From Cryptoclostridium sp964637365 (GTDB taxonomy: Bacteria > Bacillota > Dehalobacteriia > UBA7702), in NCBI GenBank assembly GCA_964637365.1, contig CAZWWH010000020.1, positions 1 through 36,585 on the forward strand: a stretch of DNA of 36,585 bases. The letters are read 5' to 3'. Shown one piece after another: positions 15,776 to 24,047 of the stretch. Under the pieces are notes generated by a model. That model did not search any database. It had not been told where the DNA came from and worked only from the letters and a program-made list of their open reading frames with translations. Within the stretch, counting starts at the first letter, position 1. Each line of letters begins with the position of its first letter. The translations under genes and the position numbers were made by a program.

Positions 15776-16359
15776 AAATGAAAACCAGAGAAGTGGTGCT
15801 TTGCGCCTTATTTATCGCTTTGACGGCCTTAGGAGCCCGCATCAATTTCCCTTTGCCCATGGGCAATTATTATTCCCTGCAGTTTTTATTTGTGCTTTTG
15901 GCCGGGATGCTGTTGGGCCCGGGGTACGGCGCTTTGTCCCTGGGGCTTTATGTGGTCTTGGGGCTGGTGGGCTTTCCCCTTTTCGCGGCGGGCGGCGGCT
16001 TTGCCTATGTGGTCAAGCCAACCTTTGGATTTTTGCTGGGATTTATTATGGCGGCTTTTGTTTCCGGCCTTCTTGTGCAGAAACTTTCGAGAAGGGCTGG
16101 GGAAAACCCGTCTTCGAAATCATACCACCGTGATCTTCCGCGGTATTTCATCGCAGCCCTTGGGGGATTGGTGGTGACCTATGGCTTTGGTATCTTTTAC
16201 ATGTATGTGGCCAATAATTTTTTCCTTGGCGCGAAAGTGCCACTGTGGGCCGTGTTTGTTTCCTGCTTCCCCATTGACATTCCCTGTGATTTGGGGCTTT
16301 GTGTCATCGCGGCGTTGCTGGGGCCCCGTTTATGTGCCTTGGTCAAAAAGGAACTTTAG
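15772..16359 (+). CDS. bioY: Biotin transporter BioY (ECF S-component)
   Basis: 195 residues, about six membrane segments. The BioY signature GPGYGALSLGLYVVLGLVGFPLFAAGGGFAYVVKPTFGFLLGF (about 45-90) is complete. It binds biotin and imports it, either alone or with an ECF energizing module encoded elsewhere, since no ecfA/ecfT is nearby. A basic loop (about 103-125) separates the two halves. The start ATG overlaps the stop of birA. Co-transcription with bioB and bioD under BirA control means uptake and synthesis are tuned together. Confidence 0.96.
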   Translation: MKMKTREVVLCALFIALTALGARINFPLPMGNYYSLQFLFVLLAGMLLGPGYGALSLGLYVVLGLVGFPLFAAGGGFAYVVKPTFGFLLGFIMAAFVSGLLVQKLSRRAGENPSSKSYHRDLPRYFIAALGGLVVTYGFGIFYMYVANNFFLGAKVPLWAVFVSCFPIDIPCDLGLCVIAALLGPRLCALVKKEL

Positions 16360-16396
16360 CCTGAGTATGAAAACTTTTTGAAAAGGAGACCTCGGT

Positions 16397-17356
16397 ATGA
16401 ATATTGAAACTTATATGGAAAAATCCCGTGACGGTTCGCTATCCAAAGATGATGCTATGGCCTTATCTCGCTGGGATTTTGATGAGCTTTGCCAAAGCGC
16501 CAATGATTTGCGGAAAGAAATTTGGGGCAATAGTTTTGATTTCTGCGCCATTATCAACGGTAAAAGCGGCCGCTGTTCCGAAAATTGTAAATACTGCGCC
16601 CAGTCGGGGCATTATCCCACTTCAGTGGAAATTTATCCATTGCTGGACAGTGAAACCATCTGTGAGGATGCTCTTTGCCACGATAAGCAAGGGGTGGGGC
16701 GCTATTCCGTAGTGACCTCGGGCAAGGCTTTGACGGAGGAAGAGGTCAAAGACCTTTGTCAAAGCTATCGAACCATCCAAAAATGCAGTACCATCAGCCT
16801 TTGCGCCTCCCACGGTCTCTTGACCAAGGAGCAGTTCGCCCAGTTAAAGGAGGCGGGTGTGACGCGCTATCATTGTAATTTAGAAACCTCCCGCCGTTTC
16901 TTCCCGGAAATTTGTACCACCCATATGTATGATGATAAAATTGCAGTACTTCGTGCCGCCGCCGAGGCTGGGCTGGAGCTGTGCAGTGGTGGGATTTTCG
17001 GATTGGGAGAAATTATGGAGGACCGTATTGACATGGCCTTTGACTTAAAGGCATTGGGGGTGTGCTCCACACCGCTGAATTTGCTGAATCCCATTGATGG
17101 CACTCCCTTGGCCGGGCGGCCGGTAATGACCAACGAGGAATTCTGCCGCTCCGTGGCGGTGGTTCGTTTTATCCTGCCCCATGTGGTGATCCGTACTGCC
17201 GGGGGGCGGGGATTATTAGCGGATAAGGGAAGAAGCGCTTTCCAATCCGGGGCAAATGGCGCCATTACCGGCGATATGCTGACTACGGCGGGAATCAGCG
17301 TGGAGCGGGACAAAGCCATTCTCCAGGAATTGGGATTTGAGGTGAAGCGCATATGA
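16397..17356 (+). CDS. bioB: Biotin synthase
   Basis: 319 residues; ATG 16397 after AAAAGGAGA. A radical-SAM enzyme: CSENCKYCAQS (about 55-65) is the CxxxCxxC site for the [4Fe-4S] cluster that cleaves S-adenosylmethionine. Downstream, YHCNLETS, CSGGIFGLGE and NLLNPIDGTPL match conserved BioB segments around the second cluster and dethiobiotin site. It inserts sulfur into dethiobiotin to give biotin. It lies 37 bases after bioY and overlaps bioD by four bases. The bioF/A/C/W steps are not in this window. Confidence 0.97.
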   Translation: MNIETYMEKSRDGSLSKDDAMALSRWDFDELCQSANDLRKEIWGNSFDFCAIINGKSGRCSENCKYCAQSGHYPTSVEIYPLLDSETICEDALCHDKQGVGRYSVVTSGKALTEEEVKDLCQSYRTIQKCSTISLCASHGLLTKEQFAQLKEAGVTRYHCNLETSRRFFPEICTTHMYDDKIAVLRAAAEAGLELCSGGIFGLGEIMEDRIDMAFDLKALGVCSTPLNLLNPIDGTPLAGRPVMTNEEFCRSVAVVRFILPHVVIRTAGGRGLLADKGRSAFQSGANGAITGDMLTTAGISVERDKAILQELGFEVKRI

Positions 17357-18039
17357 CCAAAGGGCTTTTTGTTACCGCTGTCGGCACCGACGTAGGAAAA
17401 ACCTACGTCACCGCTTTGATATGTAAGGAGCTGAAAAAATACAGCGATTCCGTGGGGTATTTCAAAGGAGCTTTAAGCGGCGCGGAACGCCAAGGCGAAA
17501 ATTTGCTTCCCGGAGATGCCCTGTTTGTGCAGAAGAAAAGCGGTCTCGCTCCTGAGAACGTCACGGTTTCCTATATTTTTGAGGAGCCTCTTTCGCCCCA
17601 TTTATCGGCTAGGAGAAGCGGTGCTAAAATTTTCTTGGGAAAAATGAAAGAGGATTTTGAAGCGGCTAAAGCCCGCTGCGATTATTTAGTGGCTGAAGGC
17701 AGCGGCGGCGTTGTTTGTCCTTTGTCTCTGGAAGGTCCGCCCCTGATGCTGACCGATGTGATGAAGATGACTGCCATGAATCTGGTGATTGTGACTGAAA
17801 GCGGCCTGGGCAGCATTAACAGCGCCGTGACCACAGCGGCCTATGCCCAGAGTTTGGGCCTAACGGTGCGGGGCTTTATTATGAACCGCTATGACGCAGG
17901 CAGTTTTCTTTGTGGGGATAATCTCCATGCCATGGAGCTGCTGACCGGTCTTCCCGTGCTGGCCACGGTCGTTCTCCATGGAAAAAGTCTCTGTTTGCGA
18001 AAAGGCGATTCCGTCGCTTCCTGGATGAATGAATTATAA
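17353..18039 (+). CDS. bioD: Dethiobiotin synthetase
   Basis: 228 residues. The P-loop GTDVGKTYVTALI (about 10-22) and the second conserved block VAEGSGGVVCPL (about 113-124) define the ATP-dependent carboxylase that closes the ureido ring of 7,8-diaminopelargonate. Start ATG 17353 overlaps the stop of bioB. It is the last gene of the operon and ends 10 bases before a strong terminator. Confidence 0.95.
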   Translation: MTKGLFVTAVGTDVGKTYVTALICKELKKYSDSVGYFKGALSGAERQGENLLPGDALFVQKKSGLAPENVTVSYIFEEPLSPHLSARRSGAKIFLGKMKEDFEAAKARCDYLVAEGSGGVVCPLSLEGPPLMLTDVMKMTAMNLVIVTESGLGSINSAVTTAAYAQSLGLTVRGFIMNRYDAGSFLCGDNLHAMELLTGLPVLATVVLHGKSLCLRKGDSVASWMNEL

Positions 18040-18049
18040 ATTCCCTATC

Positions 18050-18085
18050 AAAAAACACCATCGTGTTGTATCGATGGTGTTTTTT
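18050..18085. terminator. Bidirectional terminator after bioD
   Basis: AAAAAACACCATCG (18050-18063) pairs with CGATGGTGTTTTTT (18072-18085). T-runs occur in both directions, so it may also end the leftward UPF0210 transcript. Confidence 0.9.
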
Positions 18086-18236
18086 CATAAGTTTACTGGG
18101 TGCGACGGTCCAGTCCCTCCGATACGCCGATGGAGGTGGAGGATGAATGGAGCTTCAAAAAATGGCCTTGGTAATAATCAAGCATTGCCCTTTGGGTAGT
18201 TTCCATTCAAAAACCCCGCCGACGTGGTTTGATCAT

Positions 18237-19604
18237 TTAGTTATTCAAGCTTTTAATGGGAGCGGGAATCCGCCCGCCGCGGCGGACGAATACATCAGGT
18301 TTCCACTGGCTGGTGGGCATTACCGGGCCATAGCCCAGAAGTCCGCCGAATTCCACACGGTCTCCCTCTTTTTTGCCGGGAGCGGGAATCACTCGCACTG
18401 CCGTGGTTTTGTTGTTAATCATGCCGATGGCTGCTTCGTCAGCGATGATTGCGGCAACGGTTTCCGCTGAGGTATCGCCAGGAACCGTAATCATATCGAG
18501 CCCCACGGAGCAAACCGCCGTCATGGCTTCGAGTTTTTCCAAATGGAGACAGCCTGCTTCCACGGCGCTGATCATGCCGGCATCCTCACTGACGGGGATA
18601 AATGCGCCGCTCAAGCCCCCTATATGAGACGAGGCCATGGAGCCGCCTTTCTTTACTGCGTCGTTGAGAATGGCCAAAGCCGCGGTAGTGCCGGGGCAGC
18701 CGCATTTTTCCAAGCCCATGGCTTCCAAAATGTCGGCCACGCTGTCGCCAATGGCGGGGGTGGGCGCTAAGGAAAGGTCAACGATGCCGAAGGGAACGTT
18801 TAATCGTTTCGATGCTTCCCTGGCTACCAATTCTCCCATACGGGTGATCTTGAAGGCGGTCTTTTTAATGACGTCGGCCAGTTCCCCCAGGTTCATATCG
18901 GGGTTATTGCGGATGGCGTGGAGCACCACGCCGGGACCGCTGACGCCCGCGTTGATGACGGTTTCCGGTTCGCCGATGCCGTGGAAGGCTCCGGCCATAA
19001 AGGGGTTGTCTTCGGGGACGTTGCAGAATACCACCAGCTTGGCACAGCCCAAACCGTCCTGGTCGGCGGTGAGCTCCGCTGTTTTTTTGATGGCCTTGCC
19101 CATTTCAAAAACAGCGTCCATATTGATGCCTGCTTTGGTGGTACCGATATTCACCGAGGAACAAACACGGTTGGTAGCGGCCAAGGCTTCGGGAATGCTG
19201 TTGATTAAGATTTGGTCGCCCTTGGTGGCGCCTTTATGTACCAGGGCGGAAAACCCACCGATGAAATTCACGCCGCATTCCTCTGCCGCTTTGTCCATGG
19301 CAACGGCGAAGGGCACATAATCCTCAGTCTCCGAGGCTTCGGCTACCATGGCCATAGGGGTGATGGAAATGCGTTTGTTGACGATGGGAATGCCGAAATC
19401 CCGGCTAATGGCTTCCCCGGTGGATACCAAGTTCTGAGCGCGGCGACAGATTTTATCGTAAACTTTCTGGGCGGCCACTTTGGGGTCGCTGTGGCAGCAA
19501 TCCCTGAGGCTGATCCCCATGGTAATGGTGCGGACATCGAGGTTCTCCGACTGCACCATATTAATGGTTTCCATAATTTCGTTCTGGCTGAAATTCACGT
19601 TCAT
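18237..19604 (-). CDS. UPF0210/DUF711 (PFL-like fold) protein
   Basis: 455 residues, the usual length for the family. Start ATG 19604 preceded by GAGGTGA. Conserved segments include NIRTITMGISLRDC-like (VRTITMGISLRDCC), the FIGGFSALVHKG block, GISGPGVV-like (AGVSGPGVVLHAI) and FGIVDLSLAPTPAIGDSVADIL. Structures of the family show a pyruvate-formate-lyase-like barrel, but no activity is established. It follows the ACT-domain gene by nine bases; this ACT-UPF0210 pairing recurs widely in Bacillota and suggests amino-acid-responsive control of the larger protein. Confidence 0.94.
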   Translation of the reverse strand: MNVNFSQNEIMETINMVQSENLDVRTITMGISLRDCCHSDPKVAAQKVYDKICRRAQNLVSTGEAISRDFGIPIVNKRISITPMAMVAEASETEDYVPFAVAMDKAAEECGVNFIGGFSALVHKGATKGDQILINSIPEALAATNRVCSSVNIGTTKAGINMDAVFEMGKAIKKTAELTADQDGLGCAKLVVFCNVPEDNPFMAGAFHGIGEPETVINAGVSGPGVVLHAIRNNPDMNLGELADVIKKTAFKITRMGELVAREASKRLNVPFGIVDLSLAPTPAIGDSVADILEAMGLEKCGCPGTTAALAILNDAVKKGGSMASSHIGGLSGAFIPVSEDAGMISAVEAGCLHLEKLEAMTAVCSVGLDMITVPGDTSAETVAAIIADEAAIGMINNKTTAVRVIPAPGKKEGDRVEFGGLLGYGPVMPTSQWKPDVFVRRGGRIPAPIKSLNN

Positions 19605-19613
19605 ATCGTCACC

Positions 19614-19889
19614 TCAAATTCTGTGCATATAGGTGAAGATATCTTCGTGCTGGGCCTGGATTTTCATGCCTAAATCTTCGCCGACGAGGTTGAGTTTTTC
19701 CTGGAGCTCCTCCAGGCTGATGAGGGATTTTTCCATGTCGCAAATCATGACCATGGTAAAAATCTCCTGCATGATGGTTTGGTTGATATCAAGGATATTG
19801 ATTTGATTTTCCGCCAGCACTGTGGTGACTTTGGCGGTGATACCCACCTTATCGGTGCCGATAACGGTGATAATAATTTTACCTTTCAT
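19614..19889 (-). CDS. ACT-domain regulatory protein (UPF0237)
   Basis: 91 residues, made up of one ACT domain: KIIITVIGTDKVGITAKVTTVLAENQINILDINQTIMQEIFTMVMICD is the canonical beta-alpha-beta with the G..H/V-G ligand-binding turn. ACT domains usually bind an amino acid between subunits. It lies between ileS (24 bases upstream) and the UPF0210 gene (nine bases downstream) on the same strand, so the three are probably one transcript. The likely role is as a sensor or partner for the UPF0210 protein. Confidence 0.93.
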   Translation of the reverse strand: MKGKIIITVIGTDKVGITAKVTTVLAENQINILDINQTIMQEIFTMVMICDMEKSLISLEELQEKLNLVGEDLGMKIQAQHEDIFTYMHRI

Positions 19890-19913
19890 AATGAGACTCC
19901 CTTGTCGGTTTTC

Positions 19914-22643
19914 TTATTCCATGTCTTTGATCACAGCGGCGCATCTGGGGCAGAGGCCTTCTTCGTTCAGATCTTCGCTGTATTTCCAGCAGCGTTCGCA
20001 TTTTTCCCCGGGGGCAGCCTTAACGTCAATGGCCAAAGCGTCGCCTTTCGAGATCGAGGCGGCGGAAACGATGAAAATGTCGGCTAAGTCTTTTTCCAAA
20101 GACTGCATCACTTCGTAGGTTTCGCTATCTAAGGTCAGCGAAACAGCGGCGTCGAGGGAATGGCCAATGACTTTGTCACGGCGGGCTTCCTCCAGGGCTT
20201 TGGAAACGTCGTCACGGAGAGCGATGACCTTCGCCCATTTTTCCGCCAAAGCTTCATTATAGTAATTGTCGCTGATTTTAGGTGCTTCCAAAAGCTGGAC
20301 ACTTTCAGGTTCGCCTTCCTTGCGGATGTAGCTCCAAATTTCTTCGGTGGTGAAGGAGAGGATGGGCATCAGCAAACGAACGAGTGCCTGCAAGGTTTCG
20401 TAAAGAACGGTCTGGGCGGCTTTGCGGCCTTGGTCGTCTTTGGCGGAAACATAGAGACGGTCCTTGATGATATCAAGGTAGAAAGCGCTCATGTCTACCA
20501 CGCAGAAATGATGGAGACTGTGGAACACCGTGTGAAATTCGTAATCGTCGTAGGCTTTCAATACCTTGGTATTGAGTTCTTTCAAAATGTGCAAGGCATA
20601 TTGGTCGATTTCCTGCAAATCATCATAGGCCACGGCGTCTTTCTCATAATCAAAATCGGCAAGGTTTCCCATAAGGAAGCGGACGGTATTTCTGATTTTA
20701 CGGTAGGCTTCGGAAACCTGCTTCATGATGGCGGGGGAGTTCGCCATATCGGTGCGGTAATCTGTCGAGGATACCCACAAGCGGAGCACATCGGCGCCCA
20801 TTTCCTTAATAACCTTTTGGGGATCTACGGCATTGCCGCGGGATTTCGATTGCTTGTTGCCCTTTTCATCCACCAGGAAGCCGTGGGTCAAAACGCCCTT
20901 GTACGGCGCTTTCCCCCGGGTGGCCACGGAGATGGATAGGGAAGAATTGAACCAGCCGCGATGCTGGTCGCTGCCTTCCAGATAGAGGTCAATGTCGGAA
21001 TGGACTTCGGGTCGGTTTTCCATAACAGCGGCGAAGCTGCTGCCGCTGTCAAACCAAACGTCCATGATGTCGGTTTCCTTGCGGAAGTGGTCATGGCCGC
21101 ATTCGGGGCATTTGAAGCCTTCGGGCAGCAGGTCTTTGGCTTCTCTGGCAAACCAGACTTGGGAACCGTCTTCGTCGCGGAAGAGCTCCTGCAAATGGCC
21201 AATGGTTTCCTCGTTGATGATGGGTTTGCCGCATTCTTCACAATAGAAAATGGGAATGGGTACGCCCCAGGTGCGCTGACGGGAGATGCACCAGTCGCCG
21301 CGATCCCGAATCATATTATAAATGCGGTCGTGGCCCCAGCTGGGAATCCAGTTGACCTTGTCGATTTCCGCCAAAGCGTCTTGACGGAAGCCGTCAATGG
21401 AGGCGAACCACTGTTCCGTGGCGCGGAACAGAATGGGATGCTGACACCGCCAGCAATGGGGATATTGGTGATGGATGAACACGAGTTTGATCAAAGAACC
21501 CTGTTCATCCAGATATTTCACAATGGCTTTGTTGGCGTCGTCGGTATTGAGACCGGCAAACTGGCCCGCTTCTTCGGTGAGATGGCCGCTGTTGTCCATG
21601 GGGGAGATGACGGGGAGGTTGTATAAGCGTCCTACATTAAAGTCATCAACGCCATGGCCCGGAGCCGTGTGCACAGCGCCGGTACCAGCTTCGTCAGTGA
21701 CGTGATCCCCTAAAATCACAAGGCTTTCCCGTTCCTCGTAAAGGGGATGATAGCAGGTGATATATTCGAGATCCGATCCTTTGTATTCTTCCAAAACTTT
21801 GTATTCGCTGATTTCGGTGTCTTTGAGGAAGTTTTGGAGCAAGGGTTCCCCGATGATCCATTTCTCCCCGTTGACCTCCAGCAGCTGATAGGTGAAATCC
21901 TTATTCAGACAGATGGCCACGTTGGCAGGCAAGGTCCAGGGGGTGGTGGTCCAGATAACGATTTTGGCCTCCTGGGGAACTTTCCCCTTAGTGTCCTTAA
22001 CGTTGAATTTTACATAGATGGAAGGACTCTTATGGTCGGCGTATTCGATTTCCGCTTCGGCCAAAGCCGTTTCACAGGAGGGGCACCAGTACACAGGTTT
22101 CAGCCCTTTGTAGATATAGCCCTTCTGCGCCATATCACCAAAGATACCGATTTGGACGGCTTCATATTCCGGCATTAGGGTGATGTAAGGCTCGTCCCAG
22201 TCGGCACGAACGCCGAGACGCTGAAACTCGCCCTTTTGGGTTTCCACAAAACCGAGGGCGAATTCTTTGCATTTGTCGCGAAATTCCGTGACTGAGGTTT
22301 CCTTGCGGTTCAGGCCCAAAGCCTTAATGGCTCGTTGCTCAATGGGAAGACCGTGGGTATCCCAACCGGGAGTATAGGGGGTCTGATACCCCGCCATGGT
22401 GCGGTATTTCAGAATCATGTCCTTGAGAATTTTATTCAAGGCATGTCCCAGGTGGATATCACCGTTGGCATAGGGAGGCCCGTCATGAAGAATGAACTGC
22501 GGGCGCCCCTCGCGGCATTCCAGTGCTTTTTGATAAACGTCAATTTCGTTCCAGAACTCCAGAATACCCGGTTCTTTTTTGGGCAGATTTCCGCGCATGG
22601 GGAAATCGGTTTCCGGCAAATTCAAAGTTTTGCTGTAGTCCAT
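19914..22643 (-). CDS. ileS: Isoleucyl-tRNA synthetase
   Basis: 909 residues, a normal bacterial length. ATG 22643 follows AAGGAG. Class I landmarks: PPYANGDIHLGH (HIGH motif, His64-Gly-His67 region) and KQSKSRGN near residue 596 (KMSKS motif with Gln for Met). The CP1 editing domain contains TTTPWTLPANVAI and the GTGAVHTAPGHG block. The C-terminus holds a zinc ribbon, CERCWKYSEDLNEEGLCPRC. It charges tRNA-Ile with isoleucine and edits valine. The leader is short (about 45 bases) with a plain promoter and no T-box, so it is not controlled by uncharged tRNA in that way. Confidence 0.98.
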   Translation of the reverse strand: MDYSKTLNLPETDFPMRGNLPKKEPGILEFWNEIDVYQKALECREGRPQFILHDGPPYANGDIHLGHALNKILKDMILKYRTMAGYQTPYTPGWDTHGLPIEQRAIKALGLNRKETSVTEFRDKCKEFALGFVETQKGEFQRLGVRADWDEPYITLMPEYEAVQIGIFGDMAQKGYIYKGLKPVYWCPSCETALAEAEIEYADHKSPSIYVKFNVKDTKGKVPQEAKIVIWTTTPWTLPANVAICLNKDFTYQLLEVNGEKWIIGEPLLQNFLKDTEISEYKVLEEYKGSDLEYITCYHPLYEERESLVILGDHVTDEAGTGAVHTAPGHGVDDFNVGRLYNLPVISPMDNSGHLTEEAGQFAGLNTDDANKAIVKYLDEQGSLIKLVFIHHQYPHCWRCQHPILFRATEQWFASIDGFRQDALAEIDKVNWIPSWGHDRIYNMIRDRGDWCISRQRTWGVPIPIFYCEECGKPIINEETIGHLQELFRDEDGSQVWFAREAKDLLPEGFKCPECGHDHFRKETDIMDVWFDSGSSFAAVMENRPEVHSDIDLYLEGSDQHRGWFNSSLSISVATRGKAPYKGVLTHGFLVDEKGNKQSKSRGNAVDPQKVIKEMGADVLRLWVSSTDYRTDMANSPAIMKQVSEAYRKIRNTVRFLMGNLADFDYEKDAVAYDDLQEIDQYALHILKELNTKVLKAYDDYEFHTVFHSLHHFCVVDMSAFYLDIIKDRLYVSAKDDQGRKAAQTVLYETLQALVRLLMPILSFTTEEIWSYIRKEGEPESVQLLEAPKISDNYYNEALAEKWAKVIALRDDVSKALEEARRDKVIGHSLDAAVSLTLDSETYEVMQSLEKDLADIFIVSAASISKGDALAIDVKAAPGEKCERCWKYSEDLNEEGLCPRCAAVIKDME

Positions 22644-22694
22644 ATGATTATATATCTCCTTAAATTAATTACATATATATAAGTATCAACCATC

Positions 22695-22724
22695 ATTGTA
22701 TAATGATTATCCGCTTTTTGTCAA
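22695..22724 (-). promoter_or_regulatory. ileS promoter
   Basis: Leftward TTGACA (22724-22719), an 18-base spacer and TACAAT (22700-22695). Transcription would start near 22688, leaving no room for a T-box leader. Confidence 0.85.
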
Positions 22725-22829
22725 GGTAAATCCGCTCTATAACCCATGATTTCGCGGATTTTTTTCATTGCTTTGCAAAGTCCAAGCCTTCCTTGCTTCG
22801 GGACTTCCAAATCTCCTGCGGCAAAGGGC

Positions 22830-22864
22830 AAAAAAACACCCAAGCCATGGGTGCTTGGGTGTTT
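22830..22864 (-). terminator. Leftward terminator
   Basis: On the leftward strand AAACACCCAAGC (22864-22853) pairs with GCTTGGGTGTTT (22845-22834) and runs into T residues. It ends the transcript of the small membrane protein gene at 23015-23347. Bases 22644-23014 otherwise contain only the ileS promoter and a degenerate gene remnant. Confidence 0.85.
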
Positions 22865-22946
22865 CAATCATATGTAAATAATCATACCGGCATCTTTCGG
22901 TATCAGTAAATCCGGCATCTCATCCTCCTTATGTCCTCCCTTTATT

Positions 22947-22993
22947 TTCCCGGTAACCTAGGGATACAGGACGCTCTTCGTTAACAGTGCAGT
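22947..22993 (-). pseudogene. Degenerate copy of the phospholipase C 3' end
   Basis: The stretch resembles bases 23386-23453, which encode the last 20 residues of the SLH-phospholipase gene. Shared blocks in order on the rightward strand are CCGGTAACCT, GATACAGGA, CTCGTT/CTTCGTT and AGTGCAG/AATGCAG, with deletions between them. It is probably the residue of a former tandem gene copy. Confidence 0.4.
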
Positions 22994-23014
22994 CAACGGC
23001 AAGGAGATAAGCTG

Positions 23015-23347
23015 TCATTGTTTTTGTTTTTTGGCCTTTCCCCTAAAAAGAAACCATTGAAGTATCATGCAAATAAAGAAAAGCAGATGGCAAAGAAAAG
23101 CGTAAAAATAATATCCTACCGCCAATAATCCGATATGCTCCGGTTCTCCGTCAGCCCAATAGACTCTTAACGGTTCGCAAAAGACGATAAAATCAAATAT
23201 TGCCGCACCCAATAGCGGGAGCGCAAACAGAAAATTTTCAAAGAACTTACCGTATTTGATCTTGCTGTATATGACGACCACCAAGCTGATAACCATGGAA
23301 CCCACAAAAAAGGCAAAGCCCCATTTGCTTAAGATAATTCCCCACAT
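23015..23347 (-). CDS. Small integral membrane protein, unknown function
   Basis: 110 residues; ATG 23347 after AAAGGGGG. Three hydrophobic segments (about 8-26, 38-56 and 72-100) and a basic tail (RGKAKKQKQ) that should face the cytoplasm. No family recognised. It sits immediately downstream of the SLH-phospholipase gene on the same strand, so it may be co-transcribed; a terminator follows at 22864-22830. Confidence 0.7.
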   Translation of the reverse strand: MWGIILSKWGFAFFVGSMVISLVVVIYSKIKYGKFFENFLFALPLLGAAIFDFIVFCEPLRVYWADGEPEHIGLLAVGYYFYAFLCHLLFFICMILQWFLFRGKAKKQKQ

Positions 23348-23377
23348 CGTAATCCCCCTTTAAAACTGTTCCGATAT

Positions 23378-24047
23378 TTACATTTGTCCGGTAACCTTTA
23401 AATAGCGATACAGGATACCCGCAGATCCTCGTTGGGCTGTTGCTAATGCAGCTTTTGTATATGATTTAGTCTGATTAAGAAGAGTACTTTGTCCTAGCAT
23501 ATAACCTTCGCAAGTTGGCCAATAAGATTTGGCAAGAGACGCCCAGTTATTGGCCATTTTGATAAACGTGCTGTTGAGCGTATAATTGTAGGTGTCTTCG
23601 GGAGCGGAATAAACGGCGTAGTAGCCTGTATTGGAGGCAATTTGATGATTGAACCATGATTCATATTGTTTGTGCTTTGTAAGACCTGCTATCTTATTGG
23701 CCGCATGATGAGGGGTATTGAGATCCTCTAAATAATGGAGAGCCATCCCCAGCTCCTTATACCCCAATTTTTTTTGTCCCGATTTCCATTGTACGATAGC
23801 GCTGTAATGATGGTCATTAAAATTTCGGTAGGCATTTTTATAGGAGGTACCTGGCATATAGCTGTCACCTTTGTCTGGATCGTAGAAATGCCCCGCATAA
23901 GTTTTAATCGGGCCATTTTCAATGTCATCGGTTTTTACGGAATAATATTTTACAATGTCAATCCCTTTTGTATAAGGACAGCCTGACATTTTGGGCGGGT
24001 ATGCTTTATTATATTTTGCAAATCCCGTTGAGGTTTTGCTTGTAAAA
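23378..24047 (-). pseudogene. Zinc-dependent phospholipase C domain, frameshifted from its SLH half
   Basis: The frame holds about 220 residues; ATG 23989 (203 residues) is an internal Met without a ribosome site. Zinc-ligand motifs of the bacterial PLC family are intact: AGHFYDP, HYLEDLNTPHH (the H-Y-x3-D-x-x-x-P-x-H signature with Glu for Gly/Thr) and HKQYESW (H-x3-E). The remaining ligands, Trp and His of SWAGKGHN, lie in the other frame at the end of the SLH half. Continuity across 24034-24056 is restored by adding one base, which gives ..HNFIIYQAFIILTSKTSTGF... The enzyme would cleave phospholipid head groups at the cell surface. As sequenced it has no signal peptide or start, so expression is doubtful. 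Confidence 0.82.

Noticed and set aside
16870..17352. Long leftward open frame inside bioB
   Set aside because: It is the antisense shadow of a clearly identified gene, as are the other long frames opposite ileS, the UPF0210 gene and korA-C.
18086..18236. Possible short gene between the bioD terminator and the UPF0210 gene
   Set aside because: The only frame overlaps the UPF0210 gene on the opposite strand and has no ribosome site.
22644..22830. Possible T-box or Ile-rich leader peptide upstream of ileS (a 15-codon frame with three ATC codons)
   Set aside because: The strong ileS promoter at 22724-22695 lies downstream of that frame, and no T-box antiterminator motif is visible in the 45-base leader.
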